In this document: positions 34,640 through 46,345 of the stretch, one piece after another
Layout of the letters: each line of letters opens with the position of its first letter
Numbering within the stretch: position 1 is the first letter of the stretch
From: Sciurus carolinensis
Taxonomy: Eukaryota; Chordata; Mammalia; Rodentia; Sciuridae
Direction: 5' to 3'
NCBI RefSeq assembly: GCF_902686445.1
Contig: NC_062217.1
Coordinates: 174,099,598 to 174,163,597 of the forward strand
Length of the DNA: 64,000 bases
The notes under the pieces: model-generated
The model's input: the letters and a program-made list of their open reading frames with translations, nothing else
The model's database searches: none
What the model was told of the DNA's origin: nothing
Position numbers and translations under genes: made by a program

Positions 34640-35285
34640 ATTAGAGCCATTTTTTTGCCAGGGCTCCCTGTTCCATCTCCTCATGATGAGAGGGAACGCA
34701 TTAGAATCTGAACTTGGGAAGCACCCAACTGGAAATTTCTGTGTGATCCTAACTCAAGCAGAAGCGAAAACAAATGAGCTCACAGATCTGTTTAAATGTG
34801 TGCGTGCCGCTTGCAGGAGGCACGGGTGTACTTTGTCTTTAAAATGAAATCTAATTTTCTTCTTCATGTTTCCAAGTGGAATGAGAGTGATTTTAATAGC
34901 AAATTTGTAATTAGCTTTAACTATTATTTATTAAACGTGATTACTTCTCATGGTTTGGCATCTCAAGTGGAAACGCAGAGCCAGACTTGAGCAGTTCAGT
35001 GCCTTGGCCACTCCCCACCCCACACGAGCAGATGTCGGCTAGAAAGGGGTGCTACTGGGTTGGAAGCTGCCCAGTGTTCAGACAACAGAACCAAGCCCTC
35101 ATGAATAATGATTGCTTTTGCACTTTAATTTAGCATTAAATTACTCTGATGAAATATCCAAAATAAAGAGGCTTTTGGGATGCTGTTGTTTCTAAACACA
35201 GAGAAAAGCAGTATATGCATGAAACAGTTAAGCAAGAGCCTGCAAGTCTAATTCAGAATCACTAATCGTTTTCAAAACGGTGTCT
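34640..35285. promoter_or_regulatory. Strong candidate conserved noncoding block
   Basis: About 640 bp of AT-rich DNA shows no repeat signature and no sensible open frame. It has many homeodomain-like cores (TTTGTAATTAGCTTTAAC, TTTAATTTAGCATTAAATTA), a CATGAATAATGATTGC stretch and a POU-like TATATGCATGAAAC. GC-rich DNA flanks the right side and a MIR the left. It looks like a developmental enhancer; that is inference from composition and motifs. Confidence 0.4.
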
Positions 35286-36025
35286 TGGATGCAGCCTTTG
35301 GGTTAATGGTGCTGCTGGGTGGGTGCAGCAGCATCTCACACCTAGGAGTTCCGAGCATCAGGGTCACCCTGGACCACTGTGCGCTGAAGCCAGGGAGCCC
35401 TTTCCCTGACTCCCCTCCCCAGCCCCCAGGTCATTCTCCAGCAAGCCAGAAGGACTTCCTGACAACCTTAAATCACTGTTATCTCTATGACATACGGGTT
35501 TTTCATGGTTTCCTAGAGAAATGCTTGGGAACACAAGTGCTTTCCCTGAGTCTCCCGAATCTCTGGTTTTCCAATGTGCTTCTCAACCCGTTCGAACTCT
35601 GGGTCCCCAGATGTTGGGGTGCATGCCTCTTGTGATTATTCCAGGGGAAACAGAAGTGCTAGTGTCAAGACGAAGTATGGTTTAAAATGGTGCAGGCTGC
35701 CTGTCCTTGCACTCCTTCATGCAAATCTGGGCGGCTCGGTGGTGGCCACGCGGTGTTGACCCTGGTCCTGCCAGGCGGTGGAGTGGCCGCCCAGAACGCC
35801 CTGGTCTTGAGCACTCTAGTCCCAGCCTCCTCATCTGTGAACTCGGAAGGAGGTGCCGACCCCCGTGGACGTCACGGGGCCCATGCAGAGAAGGCCACTG
35901 GAGCTAGCTGTGACCACAAGGCCCCAGTCAAGGCAGGTGGGCTTCAGATGTGCTGTCTCTGCCCTTCCTCCTGCCGAGTCTGGCCCAGTAAGTGGGATGC
36001 TGGAAAAACGCACCCTATTATCCAA
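35286..36025. other. Unique DNA, no gene seen
   Basis: Two overlapping 116-codon frames at 35285-35635 and 35687-36037 show no domain. Nothing else was recognised. Confidence 0.35.
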
Positions 36026-36300
36026 GACAATTGCTGACACTGTGTTTTAATAAAATATGCAAATTTTGGCAAGTCAGTTACATTTTTATTTTTTAAAATT
36101 CACTCTTCAAAGCAGAATGTACCTATTTTTCTAATATTGAATACATTAAATCTCATGTTAATCTCATTAATAGATTTAATGAAATGTTTTTGAGCATATT
36201 TTGTGCTCGTATGTAATTATAAAGGTGATCATTATGCTAATTGATTTGACGCAAATCCAATAGGTGTCAACTGTACAATTTGACAGCCCCGCCTGAGCCC
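36026..36300. promoter_or_regulatory. Candidate conserved element with octamer motif
   Basis: This repeat-free AT-rich block contains the POU octamer ATGCAAAT within AAATATGCAAATTTTGG. Further on are ATTATGCTAATTGATTTG, a T-box-like AGGTGTCAA and a MEIS/TGIF-like TTTGACAG. A GC-rich segment begins at once on the right. Motifs are seen; function is inferred. Confidence 0.4.
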
Positions 36301-36497
36301 CCACAGGTGACGTGGCACCTGCTTGTTGGTGTCTGCGCTCCCAGATTCTGAACTCTGGTGGGGAAGGGCTGCGTGTTTTGTGTCTTGTGTTTGCTGTGTC
36401 TGTCACAGTATCTGTCACTTATCAATAGCTTGATACCTATAGCTTGATATTTTGCTGGTCAACTTTAAGGAAAGTTGAAACTAAACATATACGTATT

Positions 36498-36704
36498 GTT
36501 TTGGTACTGGGTATTGAACCCAGGGATGCTTAACCCCTAAGCCACATCCCCAGCCCTCCTTTTTAATATTTTATCTAGATACAGGGTCTCACCGAGTTGC
36601 TTAGGACCTCGCTAAGTTGCTGAGGTTCGCTTTGAACTCGCAGTCCTCGTGTCTCAGCCTCCTGAGCTGCTGGGGTGATGGGTGTGAACCACTGTGCCAG
36701 GCTG
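36498..36704 (-). mobile_element. Sciurid B1/ID-type SINE, minus strand
   Basis: This is the best-preserved copy in the window: 'ttggtactgggtattgaacccagggatgc', 'aagccacatccccagccctcc', 'acagggtctcaccgagttgc', 'ctcagcctcctgagctgctggggtgatgggtgtgaaccactgtgccaggctg'. It is the strongest single clue to a squirrel-family source. Confidence 0.92.
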
Positions 36705-37775
36705 AAGCTGTGATTCTTCAGTGGTGAGAATCGACCTCTGGCACTCTGTCCCTCAGGCCATGACTCGAGCGCGAAGCCAGTTCAGCACACACGCCGAGGG
36801 ACCAGGCTGTGGTCTGAGTTCTCCTGACGTGGATGGCAAGGCAGTCTCAGGGGCAGGAGGGGAAAGAAGTGAGCTGGGCAGAGATGGAGTCTGGACTATA
36901 GCCTAGCCAGCCCGACAAGGGCTCTGGGTAACGTGCCAGTCGAGGTGTCCATGCAGGGCGTGGACACTCCACCCTGCAAGTGCTGCAAGTGCCTCCAGGA
37001 AGGGCTGCCAGTACGTGTGCAAGTACAGGCTCTTTGGGAAAGAAGCCGTGAGCAGCAGCTCCTGCGGTTTCCGTGGTGTGAACACTCACGGGCTGCAGGG
37101 AGGCACAGGCTGGTTCCCGGATCCAGAAGGAGCTCACTCAGCCTGACTCAGGCCAGGCAGCTCCCTGCAGCTAGGCAGGCTCCACAGGCTGGCAGCCAGC
37201 GGTGGGGTGTGGGCCCGCCGTGGCTGGGCAGGCAGATCCTCCTTCGGAGAGGATTTGGTGGCCTCCTCCAGGACTGCTGCCCTTGACCTTTGTGCCTCCA
37301 GACACACTCTCCATGTGTAACCCGGCAGCAGCTGCTGGAGGAACCAAGCAGAAGTCCCTTTCTTGAACAGAAACTCACAGGAGAACAGCAAGGGGGACGC
37401 AGCAATGGTCCCGCCCCGGCTGCAGGCCCCAGGCTGAAGCCCACTGACCCATCGTCCCCCATCAATATCCATTCTAACCACAACTTGCCGCCTCACCACA
37501 GGCCCCAGAGCATCAGGGCCAACTGGTTACGAACTTAATCCTCCAAACTCAACCAAAATAAGCCTTTCCTCTTTTAAAATTGATTATCTCAGGTATTTTG
37601 CTATAGTAATGGAAAATTGACTAACAGCTGAAATTGAGCAAAATCATTTACTGATATTTTTGGTATAATTTTTCCAGTAAGTTTTGATAACACAATCCGA
37701 AAACCATTACTTCATGTACAAAGTGTGAAGTGCTAAGAAAGAGGTTTGTTTTTGTAAAAACACAAGAGCATACAG
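36705..37775. other. Unique DNA, no gene seen
   Basis: Minus-strand frames of 111 and 121 codons near 37134-37499 are in overlapping frames and domain-free. I treat them as chance. Confidence 0.35.
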
Positions 37776-38010
37776 GTTTGAAGGGCTGACAGTACCACAG
37801 ACTGGGTGGCTGAAAGAACAGTTAACTGTCTCCCAGTTCTTGGGGCTGAAAGTCCATAGTGGAGGTCTTGGCAGGGTTGGTTTCCTCCGAGGTCTCCCCC
37901 CTTGGCCTGTGGGTGTGTCCTCGGGTCCTTGTCTGAGGACCAGGCATTGAATTTAGGGCCCACCATAACAATCACATTGAACCAAATTCTCTCTCTACTC
38001 TCCACACACA
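37776..38010 (-). mobile_element. MLT1-like MaLR LTR fragment, minus strand
   Basis: It reads 'ctgacagtaccacagactgggtggctgaaag', 'gttaactgtctcccagttcttggggctgaaagtcc' and 'attgaatttagggcccaccataacaatcac', the reverse-complement landmarks of MLT1. Confidence 0.75.
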
Positions 38011-40254
38011 GCTGCATTCTGAGGAGCTAGAGGTGAGAACTGCCACATACACATGTTTTTGGTACACAAAACCTAAAGTAGAGGACTCAAAGCTTTCTAT
38101 GCCAGGGCGACTGGTACAAAACCACTCAGAGAAACGGGTGACATAACAGTTTATCCAAATGTGAGATTTTTGATTCCCGGCACTATTCCATTTGCAGTGG
38201 TGACGTTGAGTTGGGAGCAACATGGCACCGAATGATGTGCAGCGATTTGCTGAGGTGGGAAGTTCTCCCTCCATCCTGAGTGGTTGGAGCTGAGGCTGGG
38301 AGAGTTGTGACCTTGAGCCAGTTGGGTGCCCCCATCTCGGCGGTGAGGTGTATCTTCATGGCACCTCGCCATGTCCCACTTGGGTGTTTGGGGTGTGCTC
38401 TAGGGTATGGTTTGAGTTCTGGGTGGGTGTGTGGCCATGGGATATGGCAGACATTATGGGAGCTGGGTCATGTCTTCAGCTGGACCTTTCCAAGTACTCC
38501 AGCCCCACTTGCAACGTCAGGCCTGCGCCCCCACCTACGGGCTTTCCCTGCAGCCAGGACGTACCGGTCTGGGTCTCATGCCCCACCCTAGAGAAGTCCA
38601 CCGAGTGCAGGTCTGGCAGGCGAGTGGGGCAGTTCCCTTGTCTCCAGGTGTGTAACCTGAGGCCATGTTCTGCCCAGTTCCCAGAGTCTCTGAGGGGACG
38701 AAGCACCAGATGTCTCGTGAGCTTGGTTGGCAACAGCCCTGCTTCTCCTTCTCTCATTCCCTGCCCCGGGCTCCTGTTCCTAACTGGTGCATCTGGGGTG
38801 GCATCACAGATAAACACTGTACTTACATTTTTCTTAAGGTCTGATTCTAGGGGACTCAAACAAAGCTGCCGTGAATCCCCTGTTGTTTAGAGGTGCTGTT
38901 TATTGGGAAAATTAATCTGTTTTCTTGAAGCAAAAATAAGAAAATCCCCCAAATGCCACATTCCTGGTCCCTCTGCTAAGCTGGCAAGAAGAGCTGCACC
39001 AACACCAGGTGGCCAACACCCGGGAGGTCCGACGGGGTCATCACACAGCACATCCACGTATCAAGACATCACACTGCACCCCGTGAATACGTACTGCTGT
39101 GTCAACTGAAAATGAAGTAACAAAGAACTTGAAGATCTTCTACCAGTCCAAAATAATTTGGAGTGACTTCTTGAAAGGAGCTGACCAAGGTTTTTCCAAT
39201 AATGAAATAAAAATTGATCTGTTTGCAGAAAGCTGTGTGTATCCAGATGTGTGACCCATTTGTCAAAACTCCAGTCACACTGTCTGAATTACATCTCACT
39301 TGTTTTCTTTCAAAGTTGGTTCTGGGGACTTTTTATTTTTCTTTTCTGTAGAAACATGATTTTTCTCCTTGAGAGCTTAGCCTGTGCATTTGGCTAAGAA
39401 GTCCTCTCCAGCAAGTGGAGGAAAGGAAAGGAAACCCTGGAGCCTGTGACGCCTCAGGGGAGGCTCTGCTGCTGGAGGACCCAGGCCGCAGGGAGCGTGG
39501 GCTTTAAATGCAGACGCAGTGGACCCGGAGCTCCGTGGGTGAGCCGCGAGGCCACACAGCGCAGCACCCTGACCCTGGGGGCCTGGTGATGACCGGCCCT
39601 CCCAGATGGAAGGAACCCAGCCAGGGGCACGTTGCGGCTCTGAGGCTGTCTGGACGTTCCTGTCAGGGGTCCTTAACCAAGAGGACCTGCTGACCACAGA
39701 AAGCCACGCCCTCCCAGGGTCACACTGGCCTGACTGTCTCCACTCTGAGTACTTGCTCAGAGCCCCTAGTGTGGCCGGGGTCCGTGTGTGCTTCCTTGCC
39801 CTTGCCTCGTGCTGTGGCCAGCCGGGAGGGCATCGGAAGGATGGGCTCATGGGGAGGCGGTCCTACTTTTGCTTCACCCAGACTCAACAAACCCTGACGC
39901 TGGTGCGCTGGCGCTTCTGGGAGCTCACCTCGAACGCGCTGGGGATGGTTTCCCCTGCCTGGGAGGAAGGAGGACAGCGCGTGGGTGCTGGCTGGGTGAC
40001 TCCTGAGAATGCTCTCCAGTGTGATGCCTGACCTTCCAGACACCTCTAGCACCACCCCCGAAGGGTGGCCCTGACTTGGTGACCAGGGACCAGGCTGTGT
40101 TGCCCTTGTGTGACTGTTGCTCGAGGTGACCCTGACTGTCCCCTCCTCTTCCCCTGTAACAAGCCACATCCTCTACACAGAGAAAACACTGCCCAGCTTC
40201 CCTTCCCTCCCAGAAGGGGATTCTGATGTCAAGTGGCCTCTGGGCTACCATGAG
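38011..40254. other. Unique DNA, no supported gene
   Basis: Open frames of 127-180 codons occur on both strands (38348-38890 plus, 39377-39850 minus). They overlap and lack domains. No exon, RNA gene or clear repeat was recognised. Confidence 0.4.
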
Positions 40255-40527
40255 TGGAAAGCCCCTCCCAGCCCGAGATGCGCTCCCAGATCCCCTGGTG
40301 CCCCCCTGGTGAGCCAGGTCAGTGGAAAGCCCCTCCCAGCCCGAGATGCGCTCCCAGAGCCCCTGGTGCCCCCCTGGTGAGCCAGGTCAGTGGAAAGCCC
40401 CTCCCAGCCCGAGATGCGCTCCCAGAGCCCCTGGTGCCCCCCTGGTGAGCCAGGTCAGTGGAAAGCCCCTCCCAGCCCGAGATGCGCTCCCAGAGCCCCT
40501 GGTGCCCCGCCTGGTGAGCCAGGTCAG
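40255..40527 (+). repeat. 68-bp minisatellite, four copies
   Basis: Units start TGGAAAGCCCCTCCCAGCCC and end GAGCCAGGTCAG, at 40255, 40323, 40391 and 40459. Copy 1 differs by one base (GATCCCCTGG for GAGCCCCTGG) and copy 4 carries one extra base (CCCCGCC). Near identity implies recent expansion. Because 68 is not a multiple of 3, the several open frames through it are artefacts. Confidence 0.97.
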
Positions 40528-42290
40528 AGGTTTCTGTTCTTGAGTCTCTCTGCTTCCATTTTAGTTGCTGTGAAAAGGTGTTTGTCAAACACAGTTTTTT
40601 TCTCTAAGCCCCGGGACCTTCAGTTGTGTAGTTCTACATTGTTTCTTAGCTCAGGAGGACGGATGTCCATCACTGAGCCATGGAACGTCACCTTCTTGTC
40701 AGTGGCGAAGTGCATGTGTTGGGCTTTCCAGATCACTGAGGGGTCATTACAGGAAGGCACCTTTTTGGAGCCTTTCCCTAGAAATTGAAGCTAGCAGTCA
40801 CACACACTAGGGCTACTGAATCACATGACCACAAACAGCGTGGCTCCTGACTTCGGAAGCTTGTCCTCTTGCCATTCTGGAGATGAACAGCCCCAAGCCA
40901 CGGCTGTGGTCCTCTATGAGGCTCTGAAGGGGAATCCTCCCTGACCACTCCCCACGTTGCAGGCCTGGGCACTCCTGGGCACTTCCTGGCTGGCAGATGC
41001 CTCTGTCCAGTCTTGGCCTCAGTCATTGCGTGGGCTTCTCCTCTACTCTGGGTTCTCTCTCCTCTCACAGGAACATCTGTTGTTGACTCACCTGGTTAAT
41101 CCAGGACATGTCACCACGAGATCCTTCACTTATTTACAACTGCAGATTTTCCCCAAGTAAGTCTATATTCACAAATGCTGGGGAATGGGATGTGGACATA
41201 TTTTGGGGACTCCTGCTCAGCCCCCTGACCTCCTGTGTTTCGCAGCTGAAAGTTGCCTAGCCACCTCTTCCTTTGGAGTTGCAGGTTACCTGGAGCTTCC
41301 TTCATCTGGAACTGCCCTGGAAGGGAATGCAGCGCTCTTTTCTCAGTCACTAACCTCCCTCTGGGACTCTGGTACAGTCACCCCCTGCCCAGACCCTCAG
41401 CTTCATTTTACAAAACAGCTTTTTATCTCCCATTCTTATTTAATGGGCCTATTTCATTCTAAATTAGACGTGAAGGCAACAAAGACATGAATGGGTGACA
41501 GTGATCCTGAGCACTCTCCGTGGGATTGCAGCTGACCACATAAATACTGGGACAGAGGGACAGGCTGGTCAGAAAGCATCCATTGTACAACTGTGCACAT
41601 GGTTGAATTTGAGCTCCAGTTCCTGTTACAGACACTAAACTGAGAACTACCTGTAATTCCAAGAAGTGAGGAGCTGTGTGGCATGTTAACCCTGCATGAA
41701 GAGGACTGAAATCTGCTTCTCTCCTTTGAGGATGGGTTTCCTCACCAGCCCTGGTCTAGGCATCCACACAGGAGCTGCTTTCTTCCGGAGATTTCCTTTC
41801 TTTGCTGCTGCTTGAGTCTTGATTCGCTGTGGGCCACCTGTTGCATACCCTCCAGCCAGTATCTACCAGGGCAGGGATGCTCTCCCAACTCCATTGCCAG
41901 TGCTTGCCCACCTTCCTGTGAGACCTGGCAGCTGGGTGGAGGAGCACTCTGAACAGAGAAGTGGGAGTGAAGTCACATCTGCATCCCATGGTTTTACCAA
42001 GCTGCCAAACTGGTGCATGGTTGATGCCGCTTCCAGAAGTGGGTGGGAACACGGATCCTCCTCCTCTTCCATGCAGCTCTGGGAAGCTGACTTGCTGCAT
42101 TTCAGGAGAATTTTTAATGTAACAATCTCAATCCATGGAGTCTATGCTAAGGAAATATTTGGAACATGCACATAGATATAGGTGCTCAATTATCCCACTA
42201 TAATAACCTGGACATCCACAGGTAGGAGAAGGGTGTATAAATCAGTGCAGTGGCATTCAGACCAGTGGCACAGCCCCGATGATGCAAAGG
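40528..42290. other. Unique DNA, no gene seen
   Basis: No exon was recognised. Short chance frames only, up to 132 codons (partly through the minisatellite). Confidence 0.35.
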
Positions 42291-42294
42291 ATCC

Positions 42295-42416
42295 CTCTCA
42301 CAGAGGCAGTGGTCAAGAGTTCTGTCTGTGGAGCAAAAAAGACCTGAGTTCACATTGGAGCTCTATCACTCACTACCTGTGTGTCCCTGGCTAAATTATC
42401 AACTGTTCTAGGCAGT
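42295..42416 (+). mobile_element. MIR SINE, 5' half, split by a provirus
   Basis: 'gcagtggtcaagagttctgtctgtggagc', 'gacctgagttcacattggagctctatcactcactacctgtgtgtccctggctaaattatc' is the MIR 5' half. The element continues after the MaLR provirus, at 44740. Confidence 0.85.
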
Positions 42417-42869
42417 TGTTGTAGTCAGTTTTACCTGGCTGTGACCAAAAGACCTGATAAGAACAACTTAGAGGAGGAAGAATTTATTTTGGCTTATGCT
42501 TTCAAAGGTTTAGTCCATCGTCAGTTGACTCCATATTCTGGGTCCAAGATGAGGAAGAACATCATGGTGGAAAGGTGTGGTGGAGGAAAGCTGCTTAGTT
42601 AATGATAACCAGGAACCAGAGAGAGGGTGCTCCACTTATTGGACACAACAAATTAGTTCCCAAGGCATGCCCCCAGTGACCTACTTCCTCACACTACTTT
42701 CCTGTAGTCACCAACTAGTATAGTAGTCCCTTCAAATTATTAATCCACCAAATGGATTAATCTACTGATTAGTTTATGGCTCTCATAATCTAATATTATT
42801 ACCTTTGAACATTCCTGCATTATTTCACACATGAACTTTTGGGGAATACCTCATATCCAAACCATAACA
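42417..42869 (-). repeat. 3' LTR of the MaLR element
   Basis: It starts TGTTGTAGTCAGTTTTACCT and ends AAACCATAACA on the plus strand. 453 bp long. It includes the 'ccaaaagacctgataagaacaac' and 'aacatcatggtggaaaggtgtggtggagg' landmarks shared with the LTR at 17128. Confidence 0.9.
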
Positions 42870-43477
42870 TTCTACCCATGGTTCCCCAAAGCTCATTCTC
42901 TTCTTCAATGAAAAATGATTTTTGTCCATTTCCAAGGGTCCTATAGTCTTAACAATTCCAGCATTGTCTAAAATCCCAAGTCCAAAATCTCATCTGAGAC
43001 TCAAGGCAAAGTCTTTGCTGTGAGCACCTGTAAAGATCAAAAGCAAGTTATATATATGTTCAATATACAATGGCACAAAGTGAACATTTCTTTTTCAAAA
43101 AGGAGAAATAGGGACATAGAAGAAATGGGTCAAAAGCAGGATTGAAATCCAGCTGGATAAACAAGTTCTAGAGCACCATGTCCAGCATCTGGGGCACATG
43201 GCATCATGATATTTTCTAGAAAGAGCTTACGTAGCTCTGCCCCTGTGGCTTTGCTGATTGCAGCCCACAGGGCCTCTCTCTTGTCTTGTCTCTGCTCATT
43301 CCTGCAGCTTTCCCTGGCAGATGTTCCATGATATTGGCATCTCTTAATCCCCTGGGTCTCTACTGCAGCTTCAGCTTCCTTCCTATATCTTCATGCATCA
43401 CCCCCCTCAAGGCTAGACTGAAGGGACTCTGACCCTGCTGTACTTTGCCTGGCCTCGTAGGTCCTCCTCTGAAATCT

Positions 43478-44093
43478 TTATGGAAACCTCCATGAGCCCC
43501 TAACTTCAGAATCCTGTATTTCTAAGGAAATCACTAAATGGATAATTTCAAGTTCTGCTACCATCTTGAAGAGCAGCCAGGTCTTTGGGAACAATGACTG
43601 CAGCAGCCTCTGAGTACCTGGGAGGCAAGCAATGGAGAAATAACTTCCTAGACCACTCTGTGCAAGCAGGGTGTCCCTGTGGTCACTTCTCAAAGAATTT
43701 TTTACCTTTATACCTTGAACCTGTGATGGATGTGGTCTTGCCATTTCATGAGATACCCTCAAGTCATTGTTCCTATTGTTTCTTTGTCAAAGTACTTAGC
43801 ATCTCTTTAGTAGCTATAATCTCTTTAAAATCATGTTCTTTGGCCCCAGTTTTACATGCGTTTTTCTGACCAAAGTGCACATTTTTGAAATATTTCTGCT
43901 CTGTTTTTTGCTCCTGATTATCACAATAAACTTGGCTAAAAGCCTCCAGCAATATCCGTGCAGCTGCCTGAATGCTGTGTTGTCTTGAAATTTTCTCCAC
44001 CAGATTCATCAGCCCATCACCTTTAAATTTAGCCTCACAGAAAGTGAGGACCTGGGCACAACGTAGACAAAGTTCTTCGCCAGAACGTAACAT
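43478..44093 (-). pseudogene. Broken internal frames of the MaLR element
   Basis: Two short minus-strand open stretches, 94 and 106 codons (43478-43762 and 43773-44093), are all that remains open in the internal region. They are in the position where a gag-like frame would lie relative to the 5' LTR. I recognise no retroviral domain or catalytic motif in them. Calling them gag remnants is inference from position. Confidence 0.35.
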
Positions 44094-44350
44094 GAATGAC
44101 CTCTAAACCAATTATCAATAGTCCTCCATACAACCTCACAAGTCCAGTTTTTTCTGTCTGCAGTCCCAGTGGCACTCTGGTCTTATGAGCTCCCACCAGA
44201 ATCACTCTAATTAAACTCTGCTTACAATTCTAATTCTTATCTAGCTTGTATCTCCTAACTTACAAACTCCTACAGCAAATCAGTTCCAAATGCTTCTGCA
44301 CCATATGGTCAGGTCAGTAACACTGATGACCTCAATTCTCACTACCAATT

Positions 44351-44734
44351 TGTTTTAGTCAGTTTTTTATTACTGTGACCAAAAGACCTGACAAGAACAA
44401 CTTAGACTCAGTTTCAGAGGTTCAGTCCATGGTAGGCTGACTTCATAGCTCTGGGCCTGAAGTGAGTTAGATCATGATGATGTGGCAGAGGAAAGCTGTT
44501 TAGTCAATGATAGCAGCAGGGAGAGGGAACTCCACTCTGCAGGGACAAAATATAAACCCCAAAGGCATGACCTACTTCCTCCCATCACACCCTGCTTGCC
44601 TGTAGTCACCACCCAGGATAGTAGTCCACCTATCAGGTTATAACTCTCATGATTACATATTATCACCTCTGAACTTTCCTGCATTGTCTCATGTAGGAGA
44701 CTTTGGGGGGACACCTCATATTCAAACCACAACA
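44351..44734 (-). repeat. 5' LTR of the MaLR element
   Basis: It starts TGTTTTAGTCAGTTTTTTAT and ends AAACCACAACA on the plus strand. 384 bp long. Relative to the other LTR it lacks part of the segment after 'gacaagaacaacttaga' and another piece in the second half. Confidence 0.9.
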
Positions 44735-44739
44735 GCAGT

Positions 44740-44805
44740 TAATAAAACCAGTTGTTCTGAGGATTATAAAAGTCAATACAAAGTGCCTAGGAATGGAATG
44801 GAGTA
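44740..44805 (+). mobile_element. MIR SINE, 3' half after the provirus
   Basis: 'taataaaaccagttgttctgaggattataaaagtcaatacaaagtgcctagg' is the MIR 3' half ('ataatagt..gttgtgaggattaaatgagttaat..aaagtgcctgg'). It resumes exactly beyond the provirus and its target duplication. Confidence 0.8.
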
Positions 44806-45990
44806 CCTGGGACATGGGATAGAGTACACAGGACATGGAAAGAACTCAGTGGAAATTAGTCACTATTTGTGACTCAGTCCTATGGAAACACATCCTATGA
44901 AACAGTGTGTAGACAGTGATCCTATTTTGTTTCCTTCATATAAGACACATGCCACATATTTGGACCAATATGTTAGTGCCCTTGTTAGAAGGCCTGCATT
45001 TTCAGATAATTTCTGTTGAATCTTTTATTAAATTGAGTGCTGGGATTTCACTGTTCCCCTTTGGACCCTCTTAGATGCCTTCTCACATTCACTGGTTGGA
45101 AACTACTTATAAGGAAGATATGCCACTGGAGAGCAGGATGACCACTAGGACTGAAAGTGATGCTCCCAGGGAGGAGCAGCTGCTACCCAGGGAGCACACA
45201 GTCCCTCAACTGGACACTCAGCACTGACCCGAAAGAGTAGGTGGGGCCTGACTTAGTCCAGGAGCCATGGAGGAAGTCACACCAAGCATATCCTTGTAAA
45301 GACAGGCAGGGATCTCCCTCTGGTTGAGGGAGTAGCACACAGGCCTGAGGCACCAAGTGGCCTGGAATTAGCAAGAGGACCAGGGAACCCCAGGAGCGTG
45401 AGGAGATCGGGCAGCCAGGAGAATCCCTCAATGGAGCTGAGAGCCACATCCGAAACAGATACACACATAAGGAACTTTGAAAGTGTGAGATGGAATGATA
45501 TCAGGGCTCACACACGTTTCCCCATTTGCTCAGGGAGAATGAACCAACGGGGGTAGGTCCAGAGGTGACTGGAATGAGGTGTGCGTGTGTGTAAGTTTCA
45601 GACATGGACGCTGCCTTGAGAGGCCATCCTCCAGTATAACTTTATTAGAAAGGAACACAACTCAAAACAGGCGCCTTTGTAAGTGAACACAGAAGGAAGA
45701 CAGGCAGCAGGCACTGAGGCCCTGAAGGCCGGCGGGTTCACCTGTGGCTGCACCGCCTACTTCACGAGTGCCCGCTGTGCCGCTGGAGGCCTGGGTCTAA
45801 GACAGGCCACAAGGAATGTACTGAGCTTGACACACACGGGGCATGTGGGGCCCTGTGGTCACACAGCTGGGCTGTTATCAGCACACTGTGGGGAAGGGAT
45901 ATTGGGTGGCAAAACAGTAGAAACTCCAAATTTTAATTTAAGAGATAAGAAGATGGTATTCTGATCAGTGGGCATAATGGACTGAGAGCT
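44806..45990. other. Unique DNA, nothing recognised
   Basis: No exon or firm repeat assignment. The short direct repeat 'agtacctgggacatgggatagagtacacaggacatgg' at about 44802-44838 is minor. Confidence 0.35.
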
Positions 45991-45994
45991 CATG

Positions 45995-46345
45995 TCCTCG
46001 GCACTTCCTTGAGGAAGTCCTAACCCTAGCAGGAATGCATTTGAAGGCGGGGACTTTAAGAACGTGTTAAAGTTCAGATGAGGTCATGAGCAGGGCCCTA
46101 ATTGTACAAGACTGCTGTCTTGCAAGAGGGTGAGACACCAGGCTTTTCTCTCTCCTGAGCAGCACAGGGCAGGTCACCTGTGGACCACGGGCAGGCTGTA
46201 ACCCAGGAGGAGGCCTCAACAGAAGCAACCTGTTGGCACCCTGATCTTGCACTTCCTGCCTCCTGAAGTGTGAGGAAATCAAAGTCCCCTGTAGCAGTCA
46301 CCCAGACTGTGGCTTTTTTCTGTGGTGACCCGAGGAGACTCACAG
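45995..46345 (+). mobile_element. MLT1-type MaLR LTR, plus strand
   Basis: 'gaggaagtcctaaccctagcaggaatgcatttg', 'agttcagatgaggtcatgagcagggccctaatt' and near the end 'ttggcaccctgatcttgcacttcctgcctcctgaagtgtgagg' ... 'tcacccagactgtggc' follow the MLT1 sense consensus. Diverged. Confidence 0.8.

Larger units (their letters stand above)
42417..44734 (-). mobile_element. Complete MaLR element (LTR-internal-LTR), minus
   Basis: The 2,318-bp element is bounded by a perfect 5-bp target duplication, GCAGT at 42412-42416 and 44735-44739. The sense 3' LTR is 42417-42869 and the sense 5' LTR is 44351-44734; about 1.48 kb of internal DNA lies between. The total size fits full-length MaLR elements of the THE1/MST type. 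The internal part has only short broken frames and no reverse transcriptase that I can recognise, as expected for a non-autonomous MaLR. A PBS-like TGGTAGTGAGAATT follows the 5' LTR in sense. The LTRs differ at many positions and one is about 70 bp shorter, so the insertion is old. Confidence 0.93.

Noticed and set aside
40254..40788. Repeated peptide frames such as ESPSQPEMRSQ in several frames
   Set aside because: They come from the 68-bp minisatellite. The unit length is not a multiple of three, so the same words appear in shifted frames.
42870..44350. Autonomous retroviral pol in the MaLR internal region
   Set aside because: No reverse transcriptase or integrase motif is visible. The size and content fit a non-autonomous MaLR.
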